NCBI GenBank assembly: GCA_013399895.1
Contig: VXBA01001489.1
Span: 932,276-996,275 of the forward strand
Reading direction: 5' to 3'
DNA: 64,000 nucleotides
DNA from: Serilophus lunatus
Taxonomy: Eukaryota > Chordata > Aves > Passeriformes > Eurylaimidae
Each line of letters begins with the position of its first letter. Within the stretch, counting starts at the first letter, position 1. This document shows positions 37,345 to 49,964 of this stretch, piece by piece. Under the pieces are notes generated by a model. The model saw only the letters and a program-made list of their open reading frames with translations, was not told the origin of the DNA and ran no database searches. Both the position numbers and the translations under genes were made by a program.

Positions 37345-37995
37345 GAGAAATAACCCTGTAGAGAAGGACTTGGGGATACTGATGGATGAAAATTTGGACA
37401 TGACCAGCAATGTGCCTCGCAGCCCAGAAAACCAAATGTATTCTGGACTGCATCAAAAGAGGCATGGCCAGCAGGTCAAGGGAGATGATTCTGTGCCTCT
37501 ACTCTGCTCTGGTGAGACCTGCATCCATTTCAGGGATCCCCAGAACAACACACACGTGGACGTGTTGGTTTGGGTCCAGAAGAGAGCCATGCAGATTATC
37601 AGAGGGCTGGAGCAGCTGTCCTATGAGAGAGGCTGAGAAAGTTGGAGTTGTTTAGGCTGGAAGAGAGATGGATTTGAGGAGATCTTACTGTAACCTTTTA
37701 GTACTTAAAGGAAGCTTTTAAGAAAGCTGGAGAGAGGCATTTTGCCAGAGCCTGTAGTGATAGGACAAGGGGCAAAATTTTAAACTGTAAGAGATTAGAT
37801 TTAGGTTGGACATAAGGAGTACATTTTTTATAGTGAGGGAGCCTGAAGAAGTTGTGGATATCCCTCCCTGGAAGTATTCAATGTCAGGTCTGATGTGGCT
37901 TTAAGCAACCAGGTTTAGTTGAAGGTGTCCCTGCCCATGACAAGATGTTTGGATTAGAGGACCTTAAAGATTCCCAGTGGGTTCACAGTATGATG
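37345..37995 (+). mobile_element. CR1 fragment (end of ORF2 plus 3' UTR), sense
   Basis: CR1 landmarks run in order: 'agaaggacttggggatact', 'cagcaatgtgcctcgcagc', 'ctgcatcaaaagaggcat', 'agagggctggagcagctgtc', 'tttaggttggacataagg', 'ggtgtccctgcccatga'. It covers the tail of the LINE's second ORF and the 3' UTR. A 153-codon ORF (37175-37636) crosses its 5' edge, starting in unique DNA, so it is a chance ORF. Internal indels and divergence show an old, dead copy. Confidence 0.94.
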
Positions 37996-39204
37996 ATGTG
38001 CTTCTGGCTGACTTGTATTCCGGATACACAATTATTTTTCTCTGAAAATATGGCGTAGGGGACTCAAGTATGACTAGAGATAGTTTTGTCTGAGATACCT
38101 GAATAAGTCACACAGGGATTTTAGAGTAGAGGAATATGTGATGTGGTAATAACTGTAATCAAAGAAGCTCTGCAGAATATTTCCATCAATTTATTTTTCA
38201 ATATAAGCTTCCATTTGATGTTGCCCTAGTTGGATAACTTTTAAGAGGGTCCTTTGATAACAGTTGGGGTTATCTTGTGAAATTTTTGACTAATATGAGA
38301 CAGAGACACTTTTTGTGTGTTTGTCTTTTCAGTGCATAGGCATGTAATGGATGAATGATTGTCTTTGTGTCCCTTTATTATTCTTAACAGAAAGCTCATT
38401 TATTTTCCAACCCATCCTGACTGTCTCATTTTCTTGATTCCAGAATAGTCAAAGGTGTTATTAAGAGAGATGTATTTCTTGCTTGAATTTTGCTACACAC
38501 CGTATCTAATATTTCTCCATTCCTCCCTCATCTTCCCTTTCTCCCTTATGTATCTAATGCGACTCTGTGTATTCTTAATATAAGAACCACAGAGACCTAT
38601 GGAATAAAAGATAAGAGATGACATTGAGAATCAGGACAGTCACTTCCCAACATGCATATAGTTCTTAGCTGAGAGAAGAAAAAAAACCTTGATCAAACAT
38701 CTGTTGCTTTAGCTCATGCTGGCTTTCTTTTGGGATCTGGTGGTTTCTATGCAAGTATATCTTTGACTCCAGTTAGAGAGTTTTGCAGAACTTTTCTATG
38801 AATTCATGTTTGATATTGCACAATAGTTTAATCTCTTTTGTGTTCTTAGATTACTTTGCATCTTCTTTCTCTTGGTTTTTTCTAGTTATAAGCTCCTAAG
38901 TGACTGTACCTGTGCCTCATAACAATTTGATGGAAATTTTAAAAATTGATGCAATAGAAATACTAGGAAATTCTTTAAAATAAATGAATCTCTCTCTAAA
39001 ATGTCAGATAATCTTGTAATCTGTAGCTGTATATACTGTTTTATAGCAGTCAAATTTGGATGATGATATGCTGTAATGGTTTTCCTTTTCAGTGCTTCAT
39101 TATTCTGTGCTCTAAATTTAGTCTTTATTGTCCCAGAAAGGCTATACCTCATTGCCATTTTTTCTTACTTGTTTCAGGAAAACAAATAAGAGCGTCAAAA
39201 AGCA

Positions 39205-39675
39205 TAAGAACACAGGGTAATTCTGGTAGGAACGGGCCTCTACCCGACCTCCTGCTTAAAGTAGGGTCGGCTTTGAGGTCAGATTGAGTTTCTCAGGGCT
39301 TTGTCCAATTGAATCTTGAGACCTCCACAGACAGAGACTGCACAGTCTCTGGATGTTAACTATTCCAGTGCTTGCTTGTCCTCTGGTTGAGGTTTCTCTC
39401 CAACAGCCAAATGGAACACTATTAAAAATGGAGCTGTGTCATCTCAATAATGTAGGTTTTATCAGGTGGCCACTAAGTGCTTCTGGGGCCTTCCTTTCTT
39501 CAGGTTGAGCAACCCCAGTTTTCCCAGCCTCTCACAGAGCATGTATTCCATACCTCTGAGCATCTTTGTGACTTTCAGCTCTTGCTCCAGTTTCTTCACA
39601 TTTTTCTTGTGTTGAGGTCCCTAAAACTGCACATGGTGTTCTAGATGTGGTCTTAAAATACAAGGGCTTACCACT
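39205..39675 (-). mobile_element. CR1 fragment, antisense
   Basis: Reverse-complement CR1 landmarks: 'cgacctcctgcttaaagt', 'ctcagggctttgtccaat', 'ttcttcaggttgagcaac', 'cccagcctctcacagagca', 'actgcacatggtgttctag'. 5'-truncated and diverged; no coding capacity. Confidence 0.92.
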
Positions 39676-40426
39676 GACTCATTTTGAGCTTGCTGTCTGT
39701 TGAGGCTTCAGCTCCTTTTGCATAGAACTCTCCTCCAGCCTGTATTCTCTTGCAAGATGCACTGATTTATAAAAACCTGTTTCTGAGTGTGTGTGTGGCC
39801 ATATGCAAAATGTATCTTCCATGCTCATGATAAAGCTGGTTGTCTTTAGAATACTTCTAAACTGTAGATGATGCATGAGCATTTTTGCATTTTCACTTGT
39901 GGCTGTGCGTATGGGAAAACTAGAATTATCCCATGAGTGTTTTTTTCATTTAATTAAGTAGACATTCCCATATATCCATTGTAATTAACTTTTTTTTATT
40001 ACTAAATCATCCTTTATAACACTTTCCTCAACAGAGTCTCATTAACATTCAAGTAAAAAGTTCACATTGATCTGTGCCACCTGAAAATGTAATGTTCGTG
40101 TTTAAAATAGAGTATAACTCTTCATTTTAAGTTCGAGTATGATGGTAATAAAATAACCAAAGGGGAAATATATGCATTGGATAATGATCTAACCAGATGT
40201 ATTAAAAATAGCACTAAAATATTAATATCATTATTTATCAAGGCCTGGTAATTTTTAGAATAAAAGGGAGATAATTCATTCCTGGGAACTGGAGTATGCT
40301 GAAATACATATTAGGTATTTCTATGGCTGATTAAATGGCAAGATTTATGATCTTTGAAGGGAATCCTGCAAGTTCTTTCTCACTCTTGAATTATGGAAAG
40401 TTGTTGCTAATGTGTGCGTGAAGTCT

Positions 40427-40454
40427 GGAGGATGGATGGATGGAGGGAGGGAGG
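40427..40454. repeat. (GGAT)n/(GGAG)n simple repeat
   Basis: GGAGGATGGATGGATGGAGGGAGGGAGG: two related tetranucleotide blocks. Simple repeat. Confidence 0.9.
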
Positions 40455-43400
40455 AATGCTGCTTGGAAAGCCTTTCAGAGCTCTGCTGGAACTGATAAAT
40501 AACATGAACGTGCATTTCAAATATCGAGAAGTACATGCAGGAATAGTTTTCCTGAAAATTCTTCATAGGACCTTCTGAAGGTTTATTTTCATGGAAAGAT
40601 AGGTCAAATATAGCTTTATTCATACTTTTTCAATAAACTCCTGTAAGTTTCTTGGTTATAACTAGAATTCATTTGGGTGGTGAGTTTAGGGTTATGCTAA
40701 ATTAGAGATCCATTATCTGCAAATATGGGTATGTTAGCTAAGATAGAAAGACAGAAGGACTGTGTAGTGTGTACATCTGTCTGTACCTGTCTCTTGTCAT
40801 GTGACTGCATCTATTGCATGTGTGCTTTTGTGCATGGGTCCAATTTCTGTATCACAGTCTGCTGGGTCTTCCTCTGCAAATGCAGCAATAGATTGTCAAG
40901 GATTTCTAGGCATGCTTCCACTCCACTCTTCTGGTAAGCTCAGCTAAATGGAGAAAGTAACCTTTCGTCCCACCTCTGTAGGCTGAACATAGCCTGGCAA
41001 ATGTGGCATGTTCAGGGAAAATGGGATATATGATGTAACTATCTGACAAACAGTTTCCAGAATCTCCACTAACATCTTATAGCTGGTACTGAAAGACAGT
41101 ACTGCAGTCATACTCCAATCCCTGTGTAAGCTGAACCTAGTGCCAGTTAGAAATGTATGCTTTAGAAATGTGGAAGCCTTGTCAGGGATTGTCAGAAATG
41201 CTAGCAGCAGTTATTTCTGTACGTTGCTCTTGTCAACGTTTTAACTGCATGTTCGTGCTCTGTGTCTGTCTTTGCAGCTTCTATTGCTGTAACTCCATCC
41301 GTGAGTCAGAACTTCTCTATTGTAGTAAGTGTTCAGTGGTTTCCAGAAATCCAGATTGTTCATTATATGCTAATATCTTGTCCAAGTTGGATCTTGAGTG
41401 AGGATCTTCTTGGTGAGGATTTTTCTTGAATGTGTGACTATAGTCAAAAACAGTGGTGTGCTTGATCAGATTGGTGTTCTAAAAGACTTACAAAAGTAAT
41501 AGCTTTTTGGAAAATTACTAACATGAGCAATTTATTGGGTTTCTGGAATCAGGGCAGGAATTCGTGCCTGTTCAGCATTCTAGAATTGCTTTTATTCTGA
41601 TGAGAAATAGGTAACTTCATAATTTTTAGTAATCACTTATCAAATGATACTCCTGAGTGATAGTTACTCTATCTGCATGTGATATATGAGACTAAAATCT
41701 TCTGAAACATAAGCCTGGCCACAGTAGGTTCTTCTATCCAGAATCCTTCCAGTATTCATGGTTGGGTGTCTGATTCTATTTCTGTTAATAATCTGTTGCA
41801 GCAAATATTGCTTTATGGTGTTTTAAACTTTCAGTGAAAGAAAAGAAGATTCAAAGAAGTGCAAGAGTTTCGAAACTTTTCTGTAAGCAAGTTTTACTTT
41901 TCTCAGTTCAAGAGATTTCTAGTAGCTTGCTTAATCACTAGAGGATTTATATTCCTCCCCACCAGTTTGAGAAGATTGAATGCATCACAAGGCAACAGGA
42001 TGCCTAGTAAGAATTTCAGAGTCAATTGCTTACTCTGCTAGGTTTGATATATATCTGTGGTTTCCTCCTATTAAGATCTCTGGTAATGGGTAAGCAACAA
42101 GGCCAAAGCTCACAACTACTTTGGTATTGAGCAGAATGGAATGGGGTGGATATAGCATTAGATTATGAAAATTATTTCAAGGGGATTCAGGAGAGCACAG
42201 ACAATTACACATGCATCAGAGAAGTTTGAAGAAAGAGTAAAATAAGCAGAATTAATGGTTAAAGGAAAAAGGCCTATATTATTTTATGTTCTATAGCTCC
42301 TGTAAAGCAGCACAAATCTGGCAGCTTTTGGAAGGAATCAGTGAGCCTGTGAACAATTATACGGTTTAATTGTATTTCCAAAGTGCATTTTGAGAAAATC
42401 TTTTACCAGAAGCTCATAAAAAAGCTAAGCCTCCATGGTAGAAGCATTGCTAGTTGTCACATAGGGAGGAGACAGGTTTATACAAGTTGTCCTAAAGAGA
42501 AAATATCACTTTGCTACTTTTTAAACCTAAAATGAGCTTGTGGTTACTATGCCTCTATGCTCTTCCAATCCCTTTTGTCTATCCTATTCTGAAATGATGG
42601 CTTGAAAGTGAAAGAAATTACAGTGGAGCAAGGTAAGTGTGATCAAAAGTATGGAATAGTTTCTGGATGATGGATTATGTTCTCCAGCTTGGATGATATA
42701 GGTAAGTGGAGGAGTGTAATAGAACTTTTTAAAATCATGAGCTGGATGAAGAAGGTGTATAGGGAGTAGTTGCTTTCAGTCTTGTCTGGTGCAAGACCTA
42801 GATAGTATCTTGTAATTCTGCTGATTGACAGCTTAAAAACAAGATTCATTGAGTAGCTAAAGTGCTGGGCTACTTGTCAAAGAATGAAAAGCATTTTACT
42901 TGGGCTTAGAACCTGAACAATTTAAAGTTTTATTGATGAAAAATCTTTAATCAACTTTGTAATTACAAAGATATCACCCTGAGTTAGGGAAGTCTCAGCA
43001 CTGGAAACTGAAAGGATGCTGCAAGTGCATCACTGCAGGCTTATTTTGCTCCTACCACATCCCCTGTAGTCATTTGCTGCTTGCTGCTCTTAAAAAGGAA
43101 AATCCCAGGTGGTTCTTTTGTTTGGCCCAGTAGCCAGTTTTAAGTTTGTAACAATAAGCTTTGGTAGGTACTTCAGGTAATAGAAAATTGAGGGCAGCAG
43201 TAGGATTTGTCCTGAAGGCTGTAGTTTTTCTTAAAGGACAAGTGTCTTCAGAAGCTCTTATGGAGCCTGTATCTCTTTGGAAGCTGATAATGCAGTTTTC
43301 CGGGCTATCACTGAGAGTAAAATTTTCACAAAGGCAACAAGTCTATTTATAATCAATGGGTGAAATATACTGTGCTATAAGTAAGCTTCAGCATAAAAAT

Positions 43401-44054
43401 ATTTTATCTACCTAAAATTTACAGCACCAACTTCTGGGATTGTAGATGTCCGTATTTATGATTTCCAGCTCTTAACCTGATATGAACTGTGGTATGTCCT
43501 TTGCCATAATCCAAAAATGTACTCTGAGCACATCTGTTATTGCTAGTTTAAGAGTTTCTGGAATTTATAATACATCCACTTGTGTAAAACAGAGTTTTGC
43601 TTACACAGCCTAATAGAAGTTTAGCTCATTGGTTCCGAGACTGTGGATGCATGAGAATCAGTATCTACACTTTAATAAACTTGCTTTTTTCACCCTATTA
43701 TGTAGAAATAAATTTTAAAAAATTGAGCTTTAATACTTTGTAAATCTCTTTCCTACTACTTAGTACATTTTACAGTTTCTAAAGTCAGGCTTGATAATTA
43801 CAAAGGTTGAAAGAGCATTGCTTTTGAAAAAAAAGTCTTGGAACATTTAAAAAAAAAGATGGAGGGACTTAATTTAGTTTATGCCTTCCTTTCATCTCTT
43901 ACTTCCTCTTTTTCCCCCTTCCCACCTTCTTCCAGTGGTTTTATTTTTGTGGAAATGAGAGGATAGTCCCAGTTAAATTTGTTCTGTGCTTTTTTTTCAA
44001 TTTTTTCCCATTTAGAATCTCTCTCTACCATTGAAGAAATGTAAGGAATTGCAT

Positions 44055-44148
44055 AATACTTTTTAAAATTTGTAGTGAAGTATAATTTTATAATTATACT
44101 TTTATAATTTTAGTATTTGTAATTTTAATATTTTATTATAAATTATAA
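44055..44148. repeat. AT-rich low-complexity tract
   Basis: Nearly pure A/T with repeated ataattttataatta, tttataatttta and ttttaatatttta blocks. No coding content. Confidence 0.8.
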
Positions 44149-44832
44149 TGACTGTGTCTTGAGAAGAAGTACTGCCAGACCTAGTTGTAGTTGCAGGGCA
44201 GTGGGGTGGTTATACAGACATAAGTACAGACTACTAACACAGAAATTTGAAGCTGAAGCAAGTTTTGATCTCTTGTGACATTATAAAGTCTTAACCTCCT
44301 GTATTGTAAGGTGAAACTAATTATGTGTCAGAGTCTGAACTGGATATTACAGTCATTCAGCTGTGAAGTAGGTTAGCATAGTTCACTGAAACTGTGTTGA
44401 AAGCTATCTGAGCAGAACATCAAGGAATTTAGTTATTGCACACTAGTGCATGGATATTTTTATGTTTATCATGGATTCTGTTGTGTAACTGTGCATACTT
44501 TTTCATATGTGAATGCTAACTGAAAAGTTAGAAATTTTACGTAAACTGTCTGCTACAGATCTGTTGAGGCAAGACAGTCCTGTTCTCAGTTACTTATGAC
44601 TTTTTCATAGCTTGTCTTTTGCTTAATATCGATGGTCAAAATTACACAAGGAATAAATGACATAAATTTCCAGGATGAGTAATGAAAAGAGGACCCGCAA
44701 CTATGAGGGGCAGTAGGTAGGAGAGTTGAATATGAGACTTATTTTTTTTTGTGTTAACGGAGAACTTTTCTGTGTGGTTTATGTGGCAAGGTTTTTGTAG
44801 CAAGGGAGCTGGAGTAGTGTCTTCTGTGACAG

Positions 44833-44855
44833 AGGCCCTGTGTCACACAGGGCCT
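44833..44855. repeat. GC-rich perfect inverted repeat
   Basis: AGGCCCTGTGT and ACACAGGGCCT flank one C: 11-bp perfect arms, inside the LTR-like fragment. It would form a stable hairpin in RNA. Confidence 0.88.
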
Positions 44856-45058
44856 GTCCCAGCCACCTCCCAGATGAACCTGTTGCTAGCCAAAGCTGAG
44901 CCCGTTGGTGGTGATGGTGGTATCTGTGGTAATATATTTAAGAAAGGATAAAAAACTCTGCAGAAGTGAGAGAGGAGTGAGAGAAAATGCCCTGCAGACA
45001 CACAGGTCAGTGCAGAAGGAAAGGCAGGAGGTGCTCCAGGCACCAAAGCAGAGGTTCT

Positions 45059-45235
45059 CCTGCAGACCATGGTGAAGACCGTGGTGAGGCAGCTGTGCCT
45101 CTGCAGGCCATGGAGGTCTATCACAGAGCAGGGATCCACCTGAAGCCCCGTGGAGGACCATATGGTGAAGCAAGTGGAGATCCCTTCATGGAAGCTGCAC
45201 CCTGTGGAGAGAAGCCTGCACAGGAGGAGGCTTTC
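45059..45235 (+). repeat. Degenerate 40-55 bp tandem repeats inside the LTR-like fragment
   Basis: The word CTGCAGACCATGG recurs in degenerate form at 45059, 45101, 45140 (CTGAAGCCCCGTGG) and 45195 (CTGCACCCTGTGG). Several copies are followed by a gaagcag or gagcagg word. Periods are 42, 39 and 55, so this is a decayed minisatellite. Confidence 0.65.
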
Positions 45236-46762
45236 TGGAAGGACAAATGGCTCGTGGGGAGCAGCAGAGATGAACTATTATCAACTGACCACAACCCATT
45301 CCCCATTCCCTTGCAGATCTTGGTGTGGGGGAGGTAGAAGAATTGGGAGAAAATTCGAGTCAAATTTCAAAGATGATATCACCAATTAAATTAAAAGATA
45401 GAGGAATTATGTTCTTGGCCACTGTACGATGTTGCCTGAGCCATAATTCATTAGTTTTGAGAGTTTGACATGCTTTTTCTTAACTGTGTTATTAGCTTTT
45501 TCCTCCACTTAGAAGCACAAAAGGAGCAAGGATAGTAGATAACAGAATACCTTTTATGTTTACAAAGTCCTTCTCAGTTTTATAAACTCCAGAAAGTCAA
45601 CAAGTGTCATGGAAAAGGGTATGTACAACATAGTTTCATTAGAAGAGTGGACTGTGGGAGCCAATAAAGAACTTTCCAGTTAGATGAGTCAGCACAAGTA
45701 GAAGAGTGACTCCCAACTGTGTTCATTTGCAGCTGAAATAATGAACAGAAAAATATATAGGCAAAAAATCAAATGTAGTGAAAAGCAAACTTACCTGTTT
45801 TCAAATCAAGATGGCAGTTTTGGGTTGCATTTCCAGGTGTGTATGGAGTAAATTAGGCTTTGAAAAAGCGAACAGTTTCGGATTCATAGATCACAGACAG
45901 GAGTTGCACTACCTGGGGAGAGACTAATGATCAAAGCACTAATGTTTTAACTCTGTGTTGACTTTCAGTGTTAAAAAGACACAAAGGTACTTTTAGAGGA
46001 TCTGTTACAGAGGAAATAACGGAGTACTGTGTTGTACTTTGAGTGCAGAACTACTTCTAGAAATATCAGTTAACTTTTTATAAATAAGTAAATAGAACAC
46101 AGTATATAAACATTTGGAAATACAGTTTTTGTTGTTTGAGTAGGTTCTGTAAAGAATACGTATTCTGGGTATTATACATGACTAGTACAGAAGTGTGTCT
46201 GCCTTGTATAAAAGGTAATTTTCCAGTGCATGGGATAGTTTCTTTGTTCCCAGAATGAGATTATAATAGATTTGAATTCTTTGTGAGTCTTTCCATTCTT
46301 TCAATTTTGATGCTTTATTTTACTACAGAGGATGCTCATGTTCTCTTTGAGAAACAATGTCAACAAGATGAAATAGTTGCCTGTTTTGTTTGATGATTCC
46401 TGTGGAAAACTCAAAAAATCAGAGAATTTTTCTTGCTTCCTTGTCCTCACTGTTTTGGTTTATATGGTAATTCTAATATTAATTACTGTGCAAGGGCTAC
46501 TGCTTGACTAGTAGAAAATTTTGCTACAATTTTTAAAATAGCTGATACTGTGGTCAGTTCCTGTAAATATCAAATATGTAAAAATCAGTATGTATAATAC
46601 ATATTTGCTGATGTATTCTAACAATCAGTGCATGGTTTTGTGAATTTTTAGGCTTCGTATTTTATGGCAGTTTAATAGAATTTCAAGACTAAATTACAAT
46701 TCAGTGTCATAAAGCAAATCAAAATTAAAAATCTAAATACAGTCAAGAAAGTCAGTAAGGCC

Positions 46763-46777
46763 TTTTTTTTTTTTTTT
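46763..46777. repeat. Poly-T run, 15 nt
   Basis: Simple T run on the sense strand; no element recognised around it. Confidence 0.95.
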
Positions 46778-47908
46778 AAATAGTAAAATGTATCAAGAGA
46801 CATAAATGAACTGATAATTATCTCTTTTTCTCTGGTACAAAGTTGAAAGTCCAAGTCAAGTAAAGGAAAAATTAATATTTCAGTGTCAGTGAAAATTTTT
46901 TTAGGATGATTTTTGGAATAGTTATTCAGTTCTACAATTGATAAAAGAATTACTCAAACAATAGCAGTTGAGATGAAAAATCCTTTACCCTGATTTTCTG
47001 TATAAGTATGGTTACACAAAAAAAATCTACATAGCAACTTCCTTTTGAAATATGTATGGGTAATTTTCTCTTCCTAAATCTCTGAAGAACCACAGCAAGA
47101 CAACTGTAACAAAATGAGTTGAATGGAGGGACTGTCAATTAAATATTCAGGAACACTGCTGTGTATTTAAATAATGTAATCATTTAAAAAGATTGATCAC
47201 TTTGGGGTTCAAGAGGATTTATCTTTCTTGTTCTCGTTATTTTAAACTCTAGGCTATATTACACAACTGCAATCCAAAAACTAAAAATACATTTAGAGTT
47301 AATACATTGAAACAAATATATGCAAATATAATGCAATTTTAGCTATGTATCTTGTGCTAGATTTTGATTCATTATATTAACTGTAATCTTGAGTTCAGAG
47401 AAGTTACAACTATACTAAAACAGACTTTTGATTTCTTATGCTACTTGAAGTTGTTATTCTGCACTTCTAAAGGTCAAATTCTTTTTCTGTCTCTGATTAC
47501 AGTCTAAATTTTTGTATTTCTTACATTATTTGTGTTAGAATTGTAAATTTTTGAGAAGAAAGTCACCTTATAAAAACTCTCATGTCACACATTTTGACAT
47601 GCTAGATGAGAGCCTTTTAAAGCTACTTGGACTTCTGCAATAAAGCTGTAACTGCAGTAAGTTAGGAAGTAGAGAGCAATTCCTGCAGGCACAGCTGTAG
47701 GTATATAGTATTAGAGATGGGGACTCATAGGACTATACAATGTGATGATTTAGTGTTTTACTGTAGAAGCAGACCTATGAAATGTAGAAGTAAACACAAC
47801 ACCATACGGAAACATAGAAGAATACACAGATTTACGTAAGTAATTGTTAGAAAAGGACCATTTTTCTTCTTGTCTTCAACTAATACTTACGTATGGTTTC
47901 CTCTTTAG

Positions 47909-47984
47909 GATAACTACACGTTTGCACAGCCAGGAATTCAGAAGAAAGTGAAAATGTTGGAAGAACTTGTTAGTCGGATTGATG
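47909..47984 (+). CDS. TBC1D22A: TBC1D22A exon (e): DNYTFAQPGIQ...LVSRID
   Basis: 76 nt: 25 codons plus one base (phase 0 in, phase 1 out). It encodes DNYTFAQPGIQKKVKMLEEL then VSRID, a segment very conserved between TBC1D22A and TBC1D22B, in which NYTFAQPGIQ follows the WCMSKLLDGIQ helix of the previous exon. Acceptor cctctttag|GAT and donor GATG|gtaagt are both good. The exon is far too short for ORF detection. Skipping it alone would shift the frame; with exon (f) it makes a 204-nt in-frame block. Immediately downstream (from about 48030) the intron changes character and looks like conserved non-coding DNA. Confidence 0.97.
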
Positions 47985-48029
47985 GTAAGTCTTAAAGGCT
48001 AAGGTAAAAAACTGATGTTTCATTGGAAG

Positions 48030-48470
48030 TGTTTAGTTAATATGTTTGCAAGAAGGCAAGCCAACATGTCTACAGCCACCTGCAGTGGTGGGGTAACGTC
48101 GCCCACTTCAGATGTGGTGTCATCATTAGTTTGTGGCACACCGGCCTTCGCAGATCGCTGTCATGTATCATTTAAAAGAAAGCCACTAGAGCATGAGCCA
48201 CTTTCATTACTTTTTATTAAGGCAATATAATCAAAATTCAATGGCAATTTCTTTGCAGCGGAGTAATGACCACATACAAAAGGCAGCCAGTATTCATTTC
48301 ACATAAAGCCTCAGCAATTGTTGTAATTCGGGCAAGTCACAGTGGTTGTTTATGGTTGTCCTTTGGCACTATGTTTTGTGCCTTTGTGCATCATTTTACT
48401 GTCTGGAATGCCTGCATAGTTTCTCTGTGGAATCCAATTAATTGTGAACTCTGGAAATAACATCTTTAAT
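48030..48470. promoter_or_regulatory. Candidate conserved non-coding element just after exon (e)
   Basis: Starting about 50 bp past the donor of exon (e), the sequence is balanced in composition, lacks homopolymers and keeps CpGs (gtaacgtcgcccac, caccggccttcgcagatcgc, gcagcggagtaatg, attcgggcaag). Long A/T-rich words such as aaggcaatataatcaaaatt resemble enhancer-type conserved elements. Chance ORFs of 71 and 64 codons lie here and match no protein I know. Conservation itself is not visible from one sequence. Confidence 0.4.
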
Positions 48471-49964
48471 TTTATAGATAAATTACAGTATGTGCAGGGG
48501 TAATTTTAGATTATGCTTTCATGTTTTAGCAGAGCACTTTGAAATATTTTCTACCTTCATCCTTAAAATAATTCCCTTCATGAAATGCTGACTGTCATAT
48601 TGCTAGAACAGAGTTTAATTAAATGAAATGCAAGAGATAATGCTTGCCTGTTCTAAACATACTCTCCTGGTAGTTTGTTAAATTAATGAACAGAGTATTA
48701 ACAAAATGTTGCCAAGCAGAACCAGGCATATATTTGCAACACCAGCCTGTCAGTGACAGCTTAGAAAAAATATTTCTTGTGTAGCTTAATATTTGATAAT
48801 CTTCTTGGAAACATTAATTCTCTCTTTTTGTTACACATACTGTGAAGTCTTTTTGTGCCAGTGCTTGGCATAGGAGATTTTGCCTTCTCATATGCACATC
48901 CGGAATATTTGATAGTGGCCTTAGTGCTTTTCTAGGATGTTATGTTATTTTAATGTTCAAAAACTAAGGGCAGGAGAACAGTATTTGTGTAATATTACAC
49001 TATAAATTCAAATTTATATAAAAATTTTGTTGCAGATACAGTTTTTAAAAATGCAAATTAATATGAAAAATATAATGGGATATTTCTGAATATTTGGAAG
49101 CCAAATATTTATATTAAATATATGTAAACAATGTATTTTATTACTTCAAAAATAATCTAACTGCTTTTATTGTGACTTTTTCTATGTAGTATTAGGTTTG
49201 CATCAATATTGGTGTTTACATTTTACATTTATAGAGGCAAATGATTATATATTAAATGAAGTGTGTCATTAAAATGCTTATAGATAGACTTCCTTAACTT
49301 GGTCAGTGAACATTTATATAAACAAATTGTTTATGCAAGTTTTTAAAATTAAAAATAGCATTCTGATAGTCAGCTTTATTGTTTGATTTAATAAAACTAT
49401 TAAGTATAATACAGTATATTATTGTTTAGTTTCGAAGAAAGAAATAAATGCTGAAGTCTTATTTATACCTTCAGTGCTTTGGGGATATAGTTCAATAACT
49501 TCTCTAAATTACTAAGTTTAGTAAGCATTTCTCTTAAGATTTCACACTCTAAAGAAAATAAGGCAGACAGTTATAGCAAACAGTTGTGTTTTCTTCTACT
49601 GTCCTGTGATCGTTCTTTGTAACTGAAAGTAAAATGTGGGTTGCTGCTTTTCTCTAATTTAAAATAATTGTCTGTGAAAAAGGAGACAGTAATTAATGTA
49701 ATTAACACTGTGGAAATTTATAACTATTTAGTTTATATGGGGCCTCTGGGAATCAGTGTTCCAAACTTCTACCTTTGCCTCTCTTGCTCTGTCCTTATCT
49801 AAGGGGACAGATTAAACTGTGTAGATTCTTGCCCTGTTGAGTTTTGAGTAATTCCGGGGATGGAGATTGTGCAGTTTCTTTAGGTAAGGCTGTTGGAAGA
49901 TTGACTATTTCCATTGTGATTTTTTTTTTAATGGAGCTTATGTTCACTGCCTTTTATGTTATCT

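Larger units (their letters stand above)
44765..45395 (+). mobile_element. ERV-derived LTR-like fragment, GC-richer, with internal repeats
   Basis: A sharp GC-rich island in AT-rich intron. Blocks such as 'ttatgtggcaaggttttt', 'gtaatatatttaagaaagg', 'ccatggaggtct', 'ccccgtggaggacca' and 'aactgaccacaacccattc' recall an LTR family common in bird genomes; I cannot name the family or prove its class without a library search. Several overlapping ORFs of 60-116 codons on both strands exist only because the fragment is GC-rich, and none is a gene. No second LTR or internal retroviral part is seen, so it may be a diverged solo LTR. Ends are approximate. Confidence 0.6.
35906..47908 (+). other. TBC1D22A: Intron between exons (d) and (e)
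   Basis: 12,003 bp. It contains CR1 copies at 37345-37995 (sense) and 39205-39675 (antisense), a GGAT/GGAG simple repeat at 40427-40454, an AT-rich low-complexity tract at 44055-44148, an LTR-like fragment at 44765-45395 and a poly-T run at 46763-46777. No gene or exon is recognised elsewhere in it. Confidence 0.87.

Noticed and set aside
37175..37636. 153-codon ORF as a host gene
   Set aside because: It starts in unique intron and runs into a CR1 in a frame that does not follow the LINE protein; a chance ORF.
44751..45389. Cluster of overlapping ORFs on both strands as a gene
   Set aside because: Explained by a GC-rich LTR-like fragment with tandem repeats; no protein family recognised.
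48015..48460. 71- and 64-codon ORFs as an alternative exon or small gene
   Set aside because: No similarity to known proteins and no good acceptor-donor pair was seen; a conserved non-coding element is a better reading.
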